From Setaria digitata (lineage: Eukaryota > Nematoda > Chromadorea > Rhabditida > Setariidae): a stretch of DNA of 64,000 bases. The DNA lies in contig RCAB01000362.1 of NCBI GenBank assembly GCA_003640385.1, positions 1-64,000 on the forward strand, in the 5' to 3' direction. A program made the position numbers and the translations under genes. The stretch's first letter is position 1, and each line of letters starts with the position of its first letter. Shown piece after piece: positions 13,929 through 27,976 of this stretch. The notes under the pieces were generated by a model. That model saw only the letters and a list, made by a program, of their open reading frames with translations. It was not told the origin of the DNA and searched no databases.

Positions 13929-13985
13929 CAAAGCATACCGGTAGCATTTGCTAACTTATCTTTAACTGCATCCAACAGAGCTCTT
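13929..13985 (-). other. Doubtful small exon
   Basis: Reverse complement reads poly-T, then TTAAG, then one open frame translating to RALLDAVKDKLANAT, then the donor CCG|GTATGC. The peptide looks like a normal amphipathic helix in a desert of low-complexity translation. The acceptor ends in AAG instead of CAG, and the outgoing phase does not fit the polyglutamine exon to the left. It may be an exon of that gene separated by an unseen exon, or chance. Confidence 0.2.
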
Positions 13986-16900
13986 AAATTTTTTTTTTTT
14001 TTTTTTTGAAATAAAACTTCCACGAGGAGAAATAAAAAAATAAAAAAAAAAAAATTGTTTTTTGCTTACGCTTTTAACGAACAATGATCGCATGTTTTAG
14101 TTTCTCAAATTTCAATGTCTCTAAACGAATTGAAATTGAAATTTTATTTGAAAAGAAAAAAAAAGTTGATATTAGTTGATCGTTTTCGTAATCTCCCAAT
14201 GAGCTAAACATTTAATTTAAGTAATGCTTCATCCATTCATATTTAATTAGAAAAAATGGGAAATTAATAAACTGATGTGAAATTAAAACTGTATGAAACA
14301 AAATTCACAAATATGAACAAACCTGAGATAAAAATCAATCGATTCAATAAAAAAAAAATTGCTGAAACGATTACATAAGTTGACTAACATGATGACTTTC
14401 CTAATAATGACCTCACATAAATTAATTTTAAATCAGTTTATTTTTTTTGAAACTAAAAATTTTTTTAATGCAAAATTTGTCCTTAATAAATAATTAATAG
14501 GGGTTTGATTTGAAAATATTCCACAGTAAGGTCATTCATATGCTGAAGATGTATATATAAGTAGCTGAGTTTGAAGTAATGATAACAGGTTGAAATGAAA
14601 TTAGCCAAATAGTAAGGAATGGAAAAAAATAATTAAATAAGATTAAAAAATTGAAAACTAAATTAATCTAAACAGAACTAACTAGTAAAGACTAATCAAT
14701 TTTTTCCATCAAATTTTTCTTATTTTTAAAATACAGAAATCAGTAATTAAATGAAATTTTTTCGCAAAACTTCTTGGAAACTATTGAAATAATTAGTTGA
14801 AAGTGTCATAAGTTATGCAAAAAATGTATGCATCAGTTGAACGGTACGACACAAAATAAATAAGAAATGATTTAGTGATAAGTATAGAAATAAGACTAAG
14901 CTTCTGTTTAGCTCTAGGCTAGGGTGCATTAATAAGTTTCTAGCATATTTTTAGATTTTTTTATTTTGTCGCTTTTTTAGACCAGTAATTGCTTTAAGGT
15001 TTCGTTTTCCTTTTCTCATTTCTTTTCACTAAGCTTTCAAATTTTACATCTCAAATGATCTTTGTGATAGTAAATCAGTTAGATGGAATTATTGAAATTT
15101 TAAGACAATAAGACAAAATTTTAATTAAAAATTGAGCCTAAAGCTTTGCAAAAAAATTTTTTTCCAATATTACAGGATTTAAATTCGACAGTAATAGAAA
15201 ATTCAATGATAACAGATAGCATTGGAAAATTTAATGTTATCCGTTAATGATTGAATTTGAGAATTCACAAAGAAATTGAAAACTTTCCCTCTCCATTTGC
15301 TGCAGCTTAAATCTTTTTTGTTGTAATTAATTGAAACTGCTTTTTTGCCTCTTCGTGAAACATACAATTTCAACATAATTTAATAATTCCAAGAATTATT
15401 TGTATCTACCTTTTCCTCCTATTTTTATAATTATTAAATAAATTAACTGAAAATAAAAAAAAAACTAGCCATTGGAAATTGTAAAGAAGCAATACTACTT
15501 TCAGATGGCAACAAACAAGTAATTAAATACTGATTTAAGTATTAAATACTGAGTTAAGTAAACGAATAGAAATACTTCAGCGAAACAATTGTTGCGGGTC
15601 CGTAATGTTTTGTTTGTTTGTTGAAAGAGGATAAAATTTCCATTAAAATCCATAAAGAAGTATACACTTTGAGATGGAAACAAACAAGTAATTAAATAAT
15701 TAAATTAAACAAACAAATACAAGACTGAAATAAAATTCCTGCACTATGCTACTAGATGAATGTTTTGCTAATCCTATCGTTTAATGAAAAATTTTTTTCA
15801 TCTTTAAACATTTGACAAGTATTTTCAAATGAATAAAAACGAAAACTTTTTTTTTTTACTGGTAATTGAAATGGTAAAAATGATGAGAGAATGAGGAAGA
15901 AAAAATAATAAAAGTTTGTCAGAATGATGTATCGGTAAATATTAGATAACTGTTTGATTCAATGGTGTTTATAATTTGGACAAAATTTAAAAAATAAATT
16001 GATTTTTTAAGCCTAAAAAGTAATTAGAATTGTAAAATATTAATTAGTTATCGATGATAAAAATTAACTAACAGGGTAACAATTCGATTTAATCAATAGC
16101 TTTTTATTGCGGTTTTGAACAAAATTAAAAAAAAAAAAAATGATTTTAAATTTAGGAGATAAATAGTTCAGCTATGAAATATTATCAGTTAATCCAATGA
16201 ATTATTACTAGTCCATATCATTTTCGAAGGACTGAAAAATGATAGTGCCAACTCAAAGTTAGACAGCAATGAAACATAAACGATTTTGAATGGTGCAATA
16301 CTATTTTAAATATTTCAAAAAAGTATCAGTGATGCAAATTAAGGCATAAGTAATGAACAGATAAGTGACAAGGAAATCAATCTTGTTTCAACATGTTGTA
16401 GCATATATTGTAAAGGGTTTTTTGAATTTTTGGTAATTAATAACTGTTATTTAAATGAAATTTAACGCTTATAAAAAGATGCCGACAAATAAGAACGATC
16501 AATTTTTGTATAAAAAGTGTAAATAGCTCGAATATGATTAATTTCAGTCTCTGTTGAGATTTCCTTAGTTATCATTTATTTTGTCTAATTAATCATGTAA
16601 GAATTTGCTGAATTTAATCTTCACATCTCTTGCTTATCCTCATTTCTGTAGTCGGATGAAAATTAACTTAATTTAATAGCAGATCCATTTCTCAAGTATT
16701 AGACCATATATTAGAATAAAATAAGGCCCGTGTACCTATGATATTCTGCAAAAAAAAAAAAAAAGTGGACGGTCTAAAAAAAAATTCAAATAATTTATGA
16801 ATGAAGCAAAAGAATGGTTATAATTGTGTAGAAATGCATCAAATTGCTTTCATTTTGAGAATTTAATATTTTGTTAAAATTTCAAAAGAAGAATTTATAA

Positions 16901-17139
16901 ATGAGAAAAAGATAATACATTTGATGCAGCACGTTCTAATTGTCCTAAAAGATTTCGTCCATTTCAAGCATTATTAAATGAATGGTGCGATTTGTACGAC
17001 TGATATGATAAAATGTGAAAACTTATTATCAATCCATTATAAGAATTCAAAATAAAATAATAGCTATGAAAGAGAAAAAAAAAACTACGAAATTACAAAA
17101 TTTAGTGAAAAAAAAAAAGAAAAAAAAATTAGCGAACCG

Positions 17140-17255
17140 GTGAAAATTCGTTAAAATTCGCTTTTCGATTCCCAGTGATTCCGGGAATTTCGGGATCGTT
17201 TGCCGTAAATGCCGCGGTGCAAAATTCTGTTGAAAATTAATCATTTGTGTTATTG
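17140..17255. other. GC-richer patch, possible exon, strand unclear
   Basis: This patch of about 115 bases is clearly richer in G and C than its surroundings. On the minus strand, after a TTTTCAACAG acceptor-like site, it reads NFAPRHLRQTIPKFPESLGI and onward to a weak GTTCGC donor in phase 2. That phase would suit the polyglutamine exon at 4472-4713. The plus strand is also open for about 34 codons. I cannot decide between a real exon, a decayed transfer and chance. Confidence 0.2.
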
Positions 17256-20200
17256 CAGCTACCATCTCGATTATTTAAGAAAGAAAATGCTCGCAAATAT
17301 ACACCTGTTAATAAGTGACAATAATACATTGACTGTAATTAGAACATTATATGACTAATTTAATTAATTAACAGTGTTCGATTTTAGCAGTTAGCAAAAA
17401 AATTTTCTTGAAAAGAGAAAACGACGAAATTTTTCCCAAATAAAAAAAAAAAAAAATTGATAATGTTACTCTGCAAGTGTTACAGTTCTACTAATTGATA
17501 CGCCAAATAATCAGTGCATAATATGAGGAAATGGTAAGCTTTAGAAGAATTAATCAAAATTTCGAATTATGAAAAGTTTTTTGGGTCACCAGTAAAATTT
17601 AATAGCAATAAAAGTGAAAGAGAAATGTTTCGGAAACTTAAGGGATATAAATTTCCGGAATTTTAAGGGATATAAATGAACTAACCAAAATATCTCTATT
17701 GTGGGATGATTTCACTTAATTCGGTGAGATTTTTCGTAAGGGAAGGTGCAGTTAATTAATTATCACCACACAAACATCCTGAAAATTGCAGCTAATGAAT
17801 TTTATTAATAATTTTTATCAGCATAAATTTTAACTGTTGCATAAAGCAAAATAGAACGAAAAGAAAAATTCGTTGTTAATTTTAAACTTTTATTTTGAAT
17901 CTTGGACAGAGCATTAAAATGTTTTGGCTTAAACGTATATAGACTAGAAAATATTAGCATTGTAAATGTATTTATCGTGATTCCAGTGGATTTAAGAACG
18001 TTTTATATGTTGATACAATGAAAGACGGACGTGTTATACGTGAATAAATGTATTTTACTATAAAGTATTTGCGTGTGATCTTCACCACCAGCTTAATCAG
18101 TAGAAATAGAACTGAGATTCATTCTCATTTTTCCTTTCTTTTCCTTTTTTCAGCATTCGATTCAAATATCTGTCTAAAAGTGAAAAAAAAAAAAGAAAAA
18201 AAAGAGCGAAGTGGAAAACTCATTTGCATATTAAGTGGTATGGACTGATAATTCAGACGGTAAATAAATTAATTAATTACTATTTGGCTTAGCAGTCATT
18301 AATTTCTAGCCTACCTGAAGCACTAATTAACTTCAGATTTAGTGAAGCTAAGTCAATTATTAATTAACAAAATAGTAGCATTTTGTTATGAAATTCCTGC
18401 AAAACTGTTGAAGATTTGGCTCGATGTAAATATTTCAATGAAAGTAAAGTCAACAAATTGTTTTTTTTTGCTACATTTTCACAAGTGTTCTATTAAGTAA
18501 ATAAAACAGTTCATTCCTACTTCCTTCATTTTTCTAATTTAATCCATTCATCTCCAAATTTTATTTTTTAATTTTTTTAAAATTAATTTTACACTTTCAC
18601 AAAAAATTTATTTTAGTTTCTTTTTCTTTTTCACAATATGCTTTTTAAGCAAATTTTCACATATTTACTTCAAAACTTATGAAATTTAGCACAATGATAG
18701 CTAGTAAGTAAAAGTTTCTATTACTGTTTAAAGAAAGAAAAAAAGATAAAAGATAATTCATTAGATTTTTTTACAGAAACTTATTTTACTTCTCTGTTAG
18801 TTGATTTTGGCACGTGAACTTCTTCACGTAATGTACGCTTTTAGAAATTCAGGCAGTCATGAACAGTTGTAGTATGAAAATGATAAATTTTCATTGCTGC
18901 TAACAAAATAGACTATCTAATTCTTGCCAATTCAAAGGAAAAAAAAAACTATTTTAAAAAATTTTTAATAATTATTTAATTGCAAAAGTTCTTACTGAGT
19001 GCGAAAATGGATTGGAGCTAATATGATAAAAGATTGATGAACTTAATTAATTAACAGATTGCTTGCACTTTTTCAATGTTATGTAGTGGATTTCTTTCAA
19101 GTTTTTACTGCCTTGATGGAAAATTAATTAAGTTGAAGTAATTAAAAGGTAGTTTTTTGTACCCTTATAATTTGTTGTTTGTCATGTTTGTATAAAAGTA
19201 AAGTAGAAAAGTTCCTGAATTACTAGAATTTTTCGCTCGTCAACTTCGTTTTTTCGTCTTTTCCTGACAAATTGTTATTCCTTATTTAATTATATTTGAT
19301 TAAAATTAAAGAAACTTAATTAATAATTTAAGAAACGATTAAGGTGACATTTTTGTTTGTTTAAAAGATACTTGCAACAAAATATGGAACGCCATGCAAT
19401 ATTATCAGTACATTTATCTCAAATTTTGCCTATCTGAAAAAGTTTTGGTAAATAGAAATTAATGAAAGAGAAAACTCAATTATTAAATCATTAGGTGTTA
19501 TTAAAATAAATGATTAGTTAAAATTAATTTATGGATTCAGCGTCATACATATTACAAATTTCTGATTTAAAAATTTAATCGAAGGGAAAAAAAAAAGTTG
19601 AATTATTAGGCTTGCCTATGAGCTGAACGAATAATCAAAAAATAAAAAAAAGTATAAAAATAATGAAGCAAATAATTCATCCTTTTAATTATTGCTTTCC
19701 TTTTATTTCAAGGAACAATTTGCGACCTAATTCTCGAGATGTAATCGGAAAAAAAAATGGTCGCATACGAAAAAATTAGTGATTGGCATAATAATTTAGC
19801 AGCAATAAAATTTTAAAGATTTTAATATTAAACTTCAGACAGAAAAGCGAGAGAAGGTCACACTGCTTCTTTTGATGACGCTTGATAATATGATTAACTT
19901 GACAAGATAGATTAAAAGATGTGCTGAAAATTACTGCAACTGATAAAAAAATAAAATGCAAAAAAAAGGAGGGGGAGGGATGAGAAAAGGGAACAAATGT
20001 AAAATAAACAGAGCTGCAAATTGGAAATGGAATAATAGAAATAAAATGAAATAGAATAAATGGTCTAATCTGTAAAATAGAAACGATAAAAAGCGTCTAA
20101 GTATACATTTCAAGCAGTCTTTGAAAGTTTGATTCAACTAACTCAAAATTTTTTTTCTCGACAAGAAATAGATTTGTTCAGTCTTGCAGCTAGACATTGC

Positions 20201-21005
20201 TGCTCCTTGAAATCTAGCACACTTTTAGAAAGCATTTTCATTTTCATTTTTTTTTTTTTTTTTTTTTTTTTGCATTCCCGAATTATCGATTACCAGGAGT
20301 GATTCAGGATGAAGAATGTTTTGAGACTAGTTTAAAATTTACAAACATCTAATTAACTTTTTGTCAATTAAAGTTAATTAAGCAAACCAAACACTGAATA
20401 AGGTAACTAAATAATTGCGAGAAATTTCTTTAATATTTTCCTCCTTTTTTTTTTTCTTAATGCACCAGATCAACATTCTTTTCACTATGTAATTGTTAAA
20501 TTCATTTGTTTCATTAAACAAATTTTGGAGAAATAAAGCAAAATTAACACTTACTAATTTTTTAACTCAAGGAATAATAAAATATTGGATATGATAGTTC
20601 TGCATAGCAAGTCCGTAAACCCATTTAAAGTCAATGAAATTTTCCAAAATTTATGCACCCTAAATATGCCTACCAAAAGAACCAACAAAAATTTTTTAAA
20701 ATGCACCAATTTTCGATAATTTCGTAATTTTGTTGTCCATTATGCTATCAATTTATCATTATACCGAATTCGGTTCACTGTAAGAGTGGTTTTTAGAAGA
20801 TAAGTAATGTTGTTATCATTATTCTGCAGGGTATCATCATCTACACGTAATTGCAATTAATCAGTTATTATCCGTGATTTATTTTATTTATTTATTTTTT
20901 TTTTTACAGTGGGAAAAGAAACGATAATCATTTAATCAACAAATTATTTTCTATTGCCCATCCTATGATTCGTTTTTTTTCTTTTTTTTTTTTTTTTTTT
21001 TTTTT

Positions 21006-21795
21006 TCTTTATCTTGTAGCAGTAGTGATTTCATCACTCATTAATAATTCTAATCACTTGAAACAGGTTAATTTCCGCTGAAAAGTAAAACTATTTTATT
21101 GCATTTTTTTTAGCTAAAAAAGACTAAAATATGATTAAAATTGGAACTTGTTTCATTTTAATTAGAAAAAAAGTCGAAGGAAAATTTGGAACTTTTTTTT
21201 CACTTTAAAGTATTAAAGATGTAATACAAAGTGATACCACGTGTCGTCATGACGTTTCTTTAGTGATAATACGAAAAAATGATAAAATAATTCTGCAGTT
21301 TCATCAAAATCTGACCAAATCTAAGATTTCGTTTCAAGTCTTAATTATTTGCTCTAATTACTAAATCAAGTTGCATTTTTTTTTTNTTTTTTTTTTTTTT
21401 TCTTTATCTTGTAGCAGTAGTGATTTCATCACTCATTAATAATTCTAATCACTTGAAACAGGTTAATTTCCGCTGAAAAGTAAAACTATTTTATTGCATT
21501 TTTTTTAGCTAAAAAAGACTAAAATATGATTAAAATTGGAACTTGTTTCATTTTAATTAGAAAAAAAGTCGAAGGAAAATTTGGAACTTTTTTTTCACTT
21601 TAAAGTATTAAAGATGTAATACAAAGTGATACCACGTGTCGTCATGACGTTTCTTTAGTGATAATACGAAAAAATGATAAAATAATTCTGCAGTTTCATC
21701 AAAATCTGACCAAATCTAAGATTTCGTTTCAAGTCTTAATTATTTGCTCTAATTACTAAATCAAGTTGCATTTTTTTTTTCTCTTTCTTTAAACA
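21006..21795. repeat. Direct tandem duplication, 395-bp period, N at junction
   Basis: The block beginning TCTTTATCTTGTAGCAG at 21006 recurs at 21401 and is followed base for base to the shared TTGCA plus T-run (21371 and 21766). A single ambiguous base (N, 21386) lies in the T-run between the copies. No coding potential is visible. The near-identity together with the N suggests an unmerged contig overlap and not biology. Confidence 0.9.
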
Positions 21796-22059
21796 AAGAA
21801 TGATCTTATAGCTTAAAACAATGCATTATACTGATTTCAGCTTATCATCTTGATGATAGCATATTCTTTTTTTTTCTTTTTTCAAATGGTAGCTATGCAA
21901 TAATTAAAATCTATCACAACGANTTCCTTAAACAAAGAATGATCTTATAGCTTAAAACAATGCATTATATTGATTTCAGCTTATCATCTTGATGATAGCA
22001 TATTCTTTTTTTCTTTTTTCAAATGGTAGCTATGCAATAATTAAAATCTATCACAACGA
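21788..22059. repeat. Second direct tandem duplication, period about 138 bp, N at junction
   Basis: The block starting TTAAACAAAGAATGATC (about 21789-21922) recurs at 21928-22059, differing by one C/T change and a 2-base difference in a T-run. An N at 21923 marks the junction. As with the adjacent 395-bp duplication, an assembly cause is likely. Confidence 0.9.
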
Positions 22060-25000
22060 CAAAGCTTTTTCATAATTTTTTTTTTTGGAATTTTCAAATT
22101 AGTAGAAAAGAACTGTGCAGAGGACGAATCTTCCACTTTTTTATTTTATTTCAGTTTTTTCATTTTCGAAACGAAACTGCTACTGGACAGAATTCATTTC
22201 TCGTCATGTAAAGAAATCTATACTGGGCAAAAAAAGAAGATTTTTTTTTCTTCTCTTTCTTTGAAACTTAAAACAGAATTCACACCAATACTTCCCTGCT
22301 TCTGTCTTTCCATCGTTTTCCTTCTTTCTTTTTTTTTTTTCGATTGAAAATTCCAACTTTCCAGTCCATCTTCTTCCTCCCTTTTTTGTTCCACTTCACT
22401 ATTTTAACTTAAGAAGACGTTGTGTTACGAAATATCAAAAAAAAATCTTGCATTTTCAAAATAAAATTTAAATTGAAATGCGTACTTGAAAATTCATCAT
22501 AATGTTTAACACAAAAGTATCAAGGAAATTGCTTTGGGAAATTCAAAAAAAAAAAAAAAAATGGAAGCAAAAAGAAAGTTTTAATTGAGTAAAATTTTAA
22601 AATTAAATAAAAACTGTATAATGCAACAAACAGCGCTATATGATAACAATTTTTCAGGAGAAAAAAAAAAAGGAAAAAATGGATTGATTAAATTAAATTG
22701 GATTGGAAAACGAACATAATTTGATAAAAAGAAAAAAAAAAAAAAAGAAGAGGATAAAACGAATCAAAATGTTTGATGGTGAAAAAAAAAATTATTATTC
22801 ATTTATTCGATTTTTTCACTATTATTTAATTTTTAGAATGGTAGTTCAAATTTACTAACTTTTTGTTTCTTTTGTGCAATTAAAAAACGTTAAAAATTTA
22901 TTACACCATTTAGAATTACATTTTAACATTCATAAGTGAAGCAGTTGCATGACTGACATCTGACAAAGTACAAATATGAATGAAAATATTCGTCGAAATG
23001 ACTGGAATCAATGGAACTTATGATGATAGCATGATCGGTATCGTTGTATTATGAGAATCTACCATAATGATATAACGAAAGGCTAAATCAAATGAAGATA
23101 ATTAATGAAACAAGAGGAAGATGTGAAATGATTTTGAAAAAATCTCATGATAGTTGATAATAACACATTTTTAACTGACAAACGATTTATATAGGTCATT
23201 TTAATTTTTTTTTTTTTCCTTTTTTCAATAACGATTCATGGATCTGATAAGACAAACAGTCAAATAACGAATTTTCAAATTCGATTTTTTATCTCGAAAT
23301 ACTAAATTTTTTTAATTTGATCTTAAATTTTCATTTTTCACTTCATAACAAAGCGAGCAATAAATCCTGTTTTTTGTTTTAATTTTCCTATCAACATACT
23401 GAATTTTTTCAGCTAATTTTTTTTTTGTTAAAATCATACATCTAAGTGGCAAAGATTAAAAGTGTAATCAATATGAAACTAAATTTAGACAAATAAAAAG
23501 ATACATATAATATGAAATCTATACATAAGAACAGTATTACATTTAAATGGCTGAAATTCTTGTTTACAGTTTAATATTCAAATGGAAATTTGAAACGATT
23601 CAATTGTTTACTGATATTTTCGACTGGCATTGGCATATTTGCGAATGTTGATAAGTGCTGATAAATTATCATCATTGAAGCGTTGACTAAAAAAAAAAAA
23701 AAAGAATTCACTTCAATTTTATATTGAAATGCAACAGTATAAGTTCAATTTTATCTCAACATTACAACAACGATTTGCTGCAATTTTATTGAAATCATAA
23801 AATTTAAAAAAAGGAAGGAAAAATTCGCCGATGAAAGAACTTTGAATTAAAGCATAATTTGATAATATCTTATTGGGAGAATTTATTCCATTTCTGTTTG
23901 AAAAAGAAAAAATAAAAATAAAAAGGAAGAAAAAGCAAATTTCACTTCTAAATTCTTCAAAAATAAAATCAAATTAGTAATAAAGAAGTAAATGACATTA
24001 AAAGGGAACGTAAATACGTAAATTGGAAGTATCAGTGGAGCAAAAAATTCTTTTATCATTTTCATCTTTTTTTCTTTAATTTTTTTTTCCCCATTTTATT
24101 TTTTGGAACGGAAAAAGCAGGAAAGGTTAAAAAGACCGATTATGGAGAACTGATTTATGAATTTATTCAAATTTAAAAATAATTGTGAGACAAATTGTTC
24201 TAATCTTTCTTCATTCCATTCTATTGCGAATGAATGAACTTTTTCCGAAACGGTATCTAATTGTTAAAAATAGAACTTAAGCAAATTTGGTTTAAATTAA
24301 TACTTCGATTCTAAATTATTCAATTTTATTGAAATGAATTAAACGTCGGCCAGGTTATAACTGGATTCTAGTTCCAAAATGACTAACAAATTAGTGCTTA
24401 AGAATTATTTATTTAATTTTTGAGCAATTATAACTCAAATTTTTATGAAAGTTAATTTCAATTGCTGCGCAACAAACACAGCTGTTGATAAAAGTAAAGT
24501 AACGCTGCAAAAAATATTTAAATAATTAAAAAAATTGAAAAAAGAAATTGATCATATTATTGACCTCGATGGTGAATTTAAAAATTGGCAAATTTTTTTT
24601 GAGAAATGAGTTTTACAAAATTCATATGAATAATGTAGTAGCTATTTATTAGTGAATTTCAACTCATTTTAAAAAACATCAAAAATTTCCAAAAAAAAAA
24701 ACTATTAACAGGCAAATATTGTTTTAATTAACATAAATATGGCAGCTTGCAGTAATAACTGTGTTATCAGATAACAAATTATATAATTCATAATTAATAA
24801 TTTTAGTAAAACTAAAATGTTTTCACTTATCTGAAAGAAAAAGTCAGTTTCAGTGGCATTGAGATCAACGGTACAATTTGGGATTGATAACATTTTCATA
24901 ATTAATCAATTTTACTATAAAAATTTTGCTAATGCTATTTAGTTAAGTTAAGAAATCAAAAAGTGAAGTTTTGGTGTTGAAATCCACCTGAAAGATGAGT

Positions 25001-27955
25001 GGATTAAATTTTTGCAAAAATATTATTAGCGTAATTTTTGCTTATAAATTTTTAAACGATTTATTTCATTCCCGAATATATGGACAAATTACCATTATTT
25101 AACGATTTTGTTTTATACGGTGTTCAGCTAATTAATTACTGATAATGGTTTTTTTACAGGGAAAATTAATTCATTGCAGGTGAATATTTCAGTGTAATGA
25201 ATAATGTTTAGTAATTGATATTTTGTTCTTCTTACTTCTATTAATTTTTCATTTAAGAAATGAAAAAGAAATTTCTTCCTCCCCTCCTCAACCAGAAAAA
25301 AAAAAAGAAATGTTTGTAATTAATTATGTAAAAAATCAGATCAATAAATTTTCAACCAATATAATTATAGTTCCATTTAAACGATTAAATGAACTACTAT
25401 TTCTATGACTTTACAACATCATCTTTCATTACTTTTTTATTTTCTTACAAGGCTACAGATTTTTCACCGAAACCAAATAAGAAAGAAAAAAAAAGAAATT
25501 CGCTTACCTTTGTTTCGTTTCATTTTTGATGTAATAATTTCAAATTATTCGAGAAAAATATGACTAATTTCTTTTTATTATAAAAGTTAACTAAGAAAAA
25601 AGGAAATGAATGTTCACTACCTTGATTACAAATATCTGCTTTTCGTGCATAATTAATTATTCACAATTACTTTTATAATTAATAAATTTATAACATTTAT
25701 GTCATTTATATTTATATCTCCATTTGTCATGAATTAAGTCCTAAAAACTTTTTCTTTTTAATAAAAATTTTAAAATATTTTCATTTTTTATGTATTTAGA
25801 ATTGCATATGTTGCCCTTCTTCGAGCAATTAATTATGAATATTTTTAATTTTGCGTAAATTAAATTGCAAACCTTTTCATTTTTTTTTTATTTCATTTTA
25901 TTAAATGCAATCATTTAAACTTTTACAAACCTAATTAAGAATGTTCACATTTTTCATTAATTAATTACAAATGTTTTCATTTTTTCGCGTATTTGATGAT
26001 GCTTTTTTTTTCCACTTTGTTATGCATTTGCAAAAAAAAAGAAAAGAAGGAAAATAAACAAAACTTATCTTAAAAAGGAAAATTGTCTAATTTGGTGTAT
26101 TCAGATTTGCAATCAAAACATGAAGTAATTAAAGATGAGAAATGGAAAGATTGCCTTGCGGCATTTTTACCTTCAAATATGTCCATTGTAAGAGGTTTAT
26201 AAACAAGGCGAACTTATGCTAAGTCCTCAGGTGAATCAATTTTGGGCTAAAAAAAAAAAGAAATGTGGAAATAGTAGTGAAAAAAAGAAAAGAGAAATGG
26301 AAATGAAAAGGAAAAGGAAATGACGAAAACAAGTTCTATTCTTCCCTATAAATATCTTTTTTTTTTACCAAAAAAATATTTTAACTTACTCTAGTTGGAA
26401 AAATCGAAGACAGTCGTTAGCTGCTTTTCATTTTATGGTAGCAACATTTCTTATTTTTGCCCCATTTTTAATCATTAAATTTAGAACAATAAGAATGAAT
26501 GATGAATTGATTTGCTGTTGAGATTGAGGCAAAAATTGCAGTGATAAAATGATAATGAGTGTTGATAGTAGTATTATGAAATAGTACCAACAGTAGTGAT
26601 AGAGGGTGAAACAAAAATGCTTTCGATAAATAAAATTAATTGCTTAATTAATTGGAATATAAAGTCTAGGAATGATTTAATTTATCCTAATATTGCCTAG
26701 AATGGTAGCACTAGTGCTAGTGACAGACAGTATATTTAGTTTTAGTCGAAAATTCTCAGTTAAACAGGCATTTTTTCTTTCACATTGCAGCATCAGTATT
26801 TTAATTATCTGATGTTGTTATTGGTGCTCCCTCAACAGTTAGCCTAGAATTCTGTCTATGTAAGCAAAGTTACGTTTGAGTAAAAACTGATAGGTTAAAA
26901 AATTGGCTCTTTCCTACTTTAGTCTTTTTTCTATCACACCAATTTTCAAGAATTTGAAAATATTTGACATTTAAAAAAAAAAAAAAATGAAACTTCAGCA
27001 TTACTTACTGAAATTTTTCGAAACCATTGAAAAAAAAAACCTTCCTTAAATTATGAAAAAAAATTTTTTTAACAGTTTTCAAAATGCGGAGTTTCAAGCA
27101 TTCAGCGAAATGCAATTTTAATTAGCATTTTAAACTTCCTCGTTAAAATTTAAAATGACAACCGTATGGAAACTTGTGAACGAAAAATAAAAATTAAAAT
27201 TAAATTCCTTTACTTTTTTGCCACTTTTAATTTCTCCATTTCAGTTTCTCGAAATTTTTAATTTGTAAATAATTTATTGAAAATATTCATAACCCGAAAG
27301 GATCCGAAATGTTTTTTCGTTACTTCAATTCCGATTAACATTCTCAAACACACATATTCATTACTTTTGATGCAACGCATACTGAACATAATGCTGGAAC
27401 TGACCGATTACAGCAATTACTTACAATTTTTGGCTTTTTTTCTGGTTTTCTTTTTTTGTTTTATGTTTTTTTTTCCTTCTTCTTTTGCAATCAGCTTTAG
27501 CAAAACAATTTTCATATGCAATTCATTCAGCCATGCAACTCCTTTTCAGATCTTTCTTCTTGAATTATTAAATTTTCTTTGTGAATTTTAATTAATGATT
27601 GCAGAAGAATAGAATTTGTTTGCAGAATGAACCCCAACCACGTATTGCATCTCTTGTCGTGGCATTAAAATTTGTGTAAAGTTAAAATGAGATCGAGAAA
27701 TAGCAGCTGTATTTGAAAGTAGATGTATATGAAGAATGAATGAATGACTGAGTGAATGAATTATTGAGGGAATGAGTATTCCATTTCGCCTATTTGATAC
27801 GGTTCTGCCGTAAGACGATGTTTTTTCTTCCGTTTTTAATTTCTAAATGCTAGAATAGTGCTGAAGGACGTCTGCATTGAAGCACAAAAAGCACTGACCA
27901 TTGCTAAGTTTGACGAAGTGAAAACGAATATAAATGGGACCAGTGCCACTGTAGT

Positions 27956-27976
27956 ATCAGTTACAGTTACAGGGTG
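27956..27976 (+). promoter_or_regulatory. Possible trans-splice acceptor before the ground-like gene
   Basis: TATCAGTTACAGTTACAG ends five bases before the chosen ATG. Nematode mRNAs often begin just after such an AG by spliced-leader addition. The tract is not very pyrimidine-rich, so this is weak. Confidence 0.3.

Larger units (their letters stand above)
4714..27976. other. 23 kb gene-poor region, probably long introns or intergenic
   Basis: No gene model holds here. The many frames of 60-110 codons translate to Phe/Leu/Lys-rich or repeat-derived sequence without splice sites or domain similarity. Two places look less random: minus strand near 13929-13985, and a GC-richer patch near 17140-17250. 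Otherwise the stretch holds poly-A and poly-T runs, a GT-rich island at 6.3-6.5 kb, nested AT palindromes at 8.4 kb, degenerate GAT- and AAC-type triplet repeats at 11.0-11.3 and 12.5-12.8 kb, and two tandem duplications at 21.0-22.1 kb. Exon 4472-4713 needs upstream exons to its right, so part of this region may be their introns. Confidence 0.5.
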
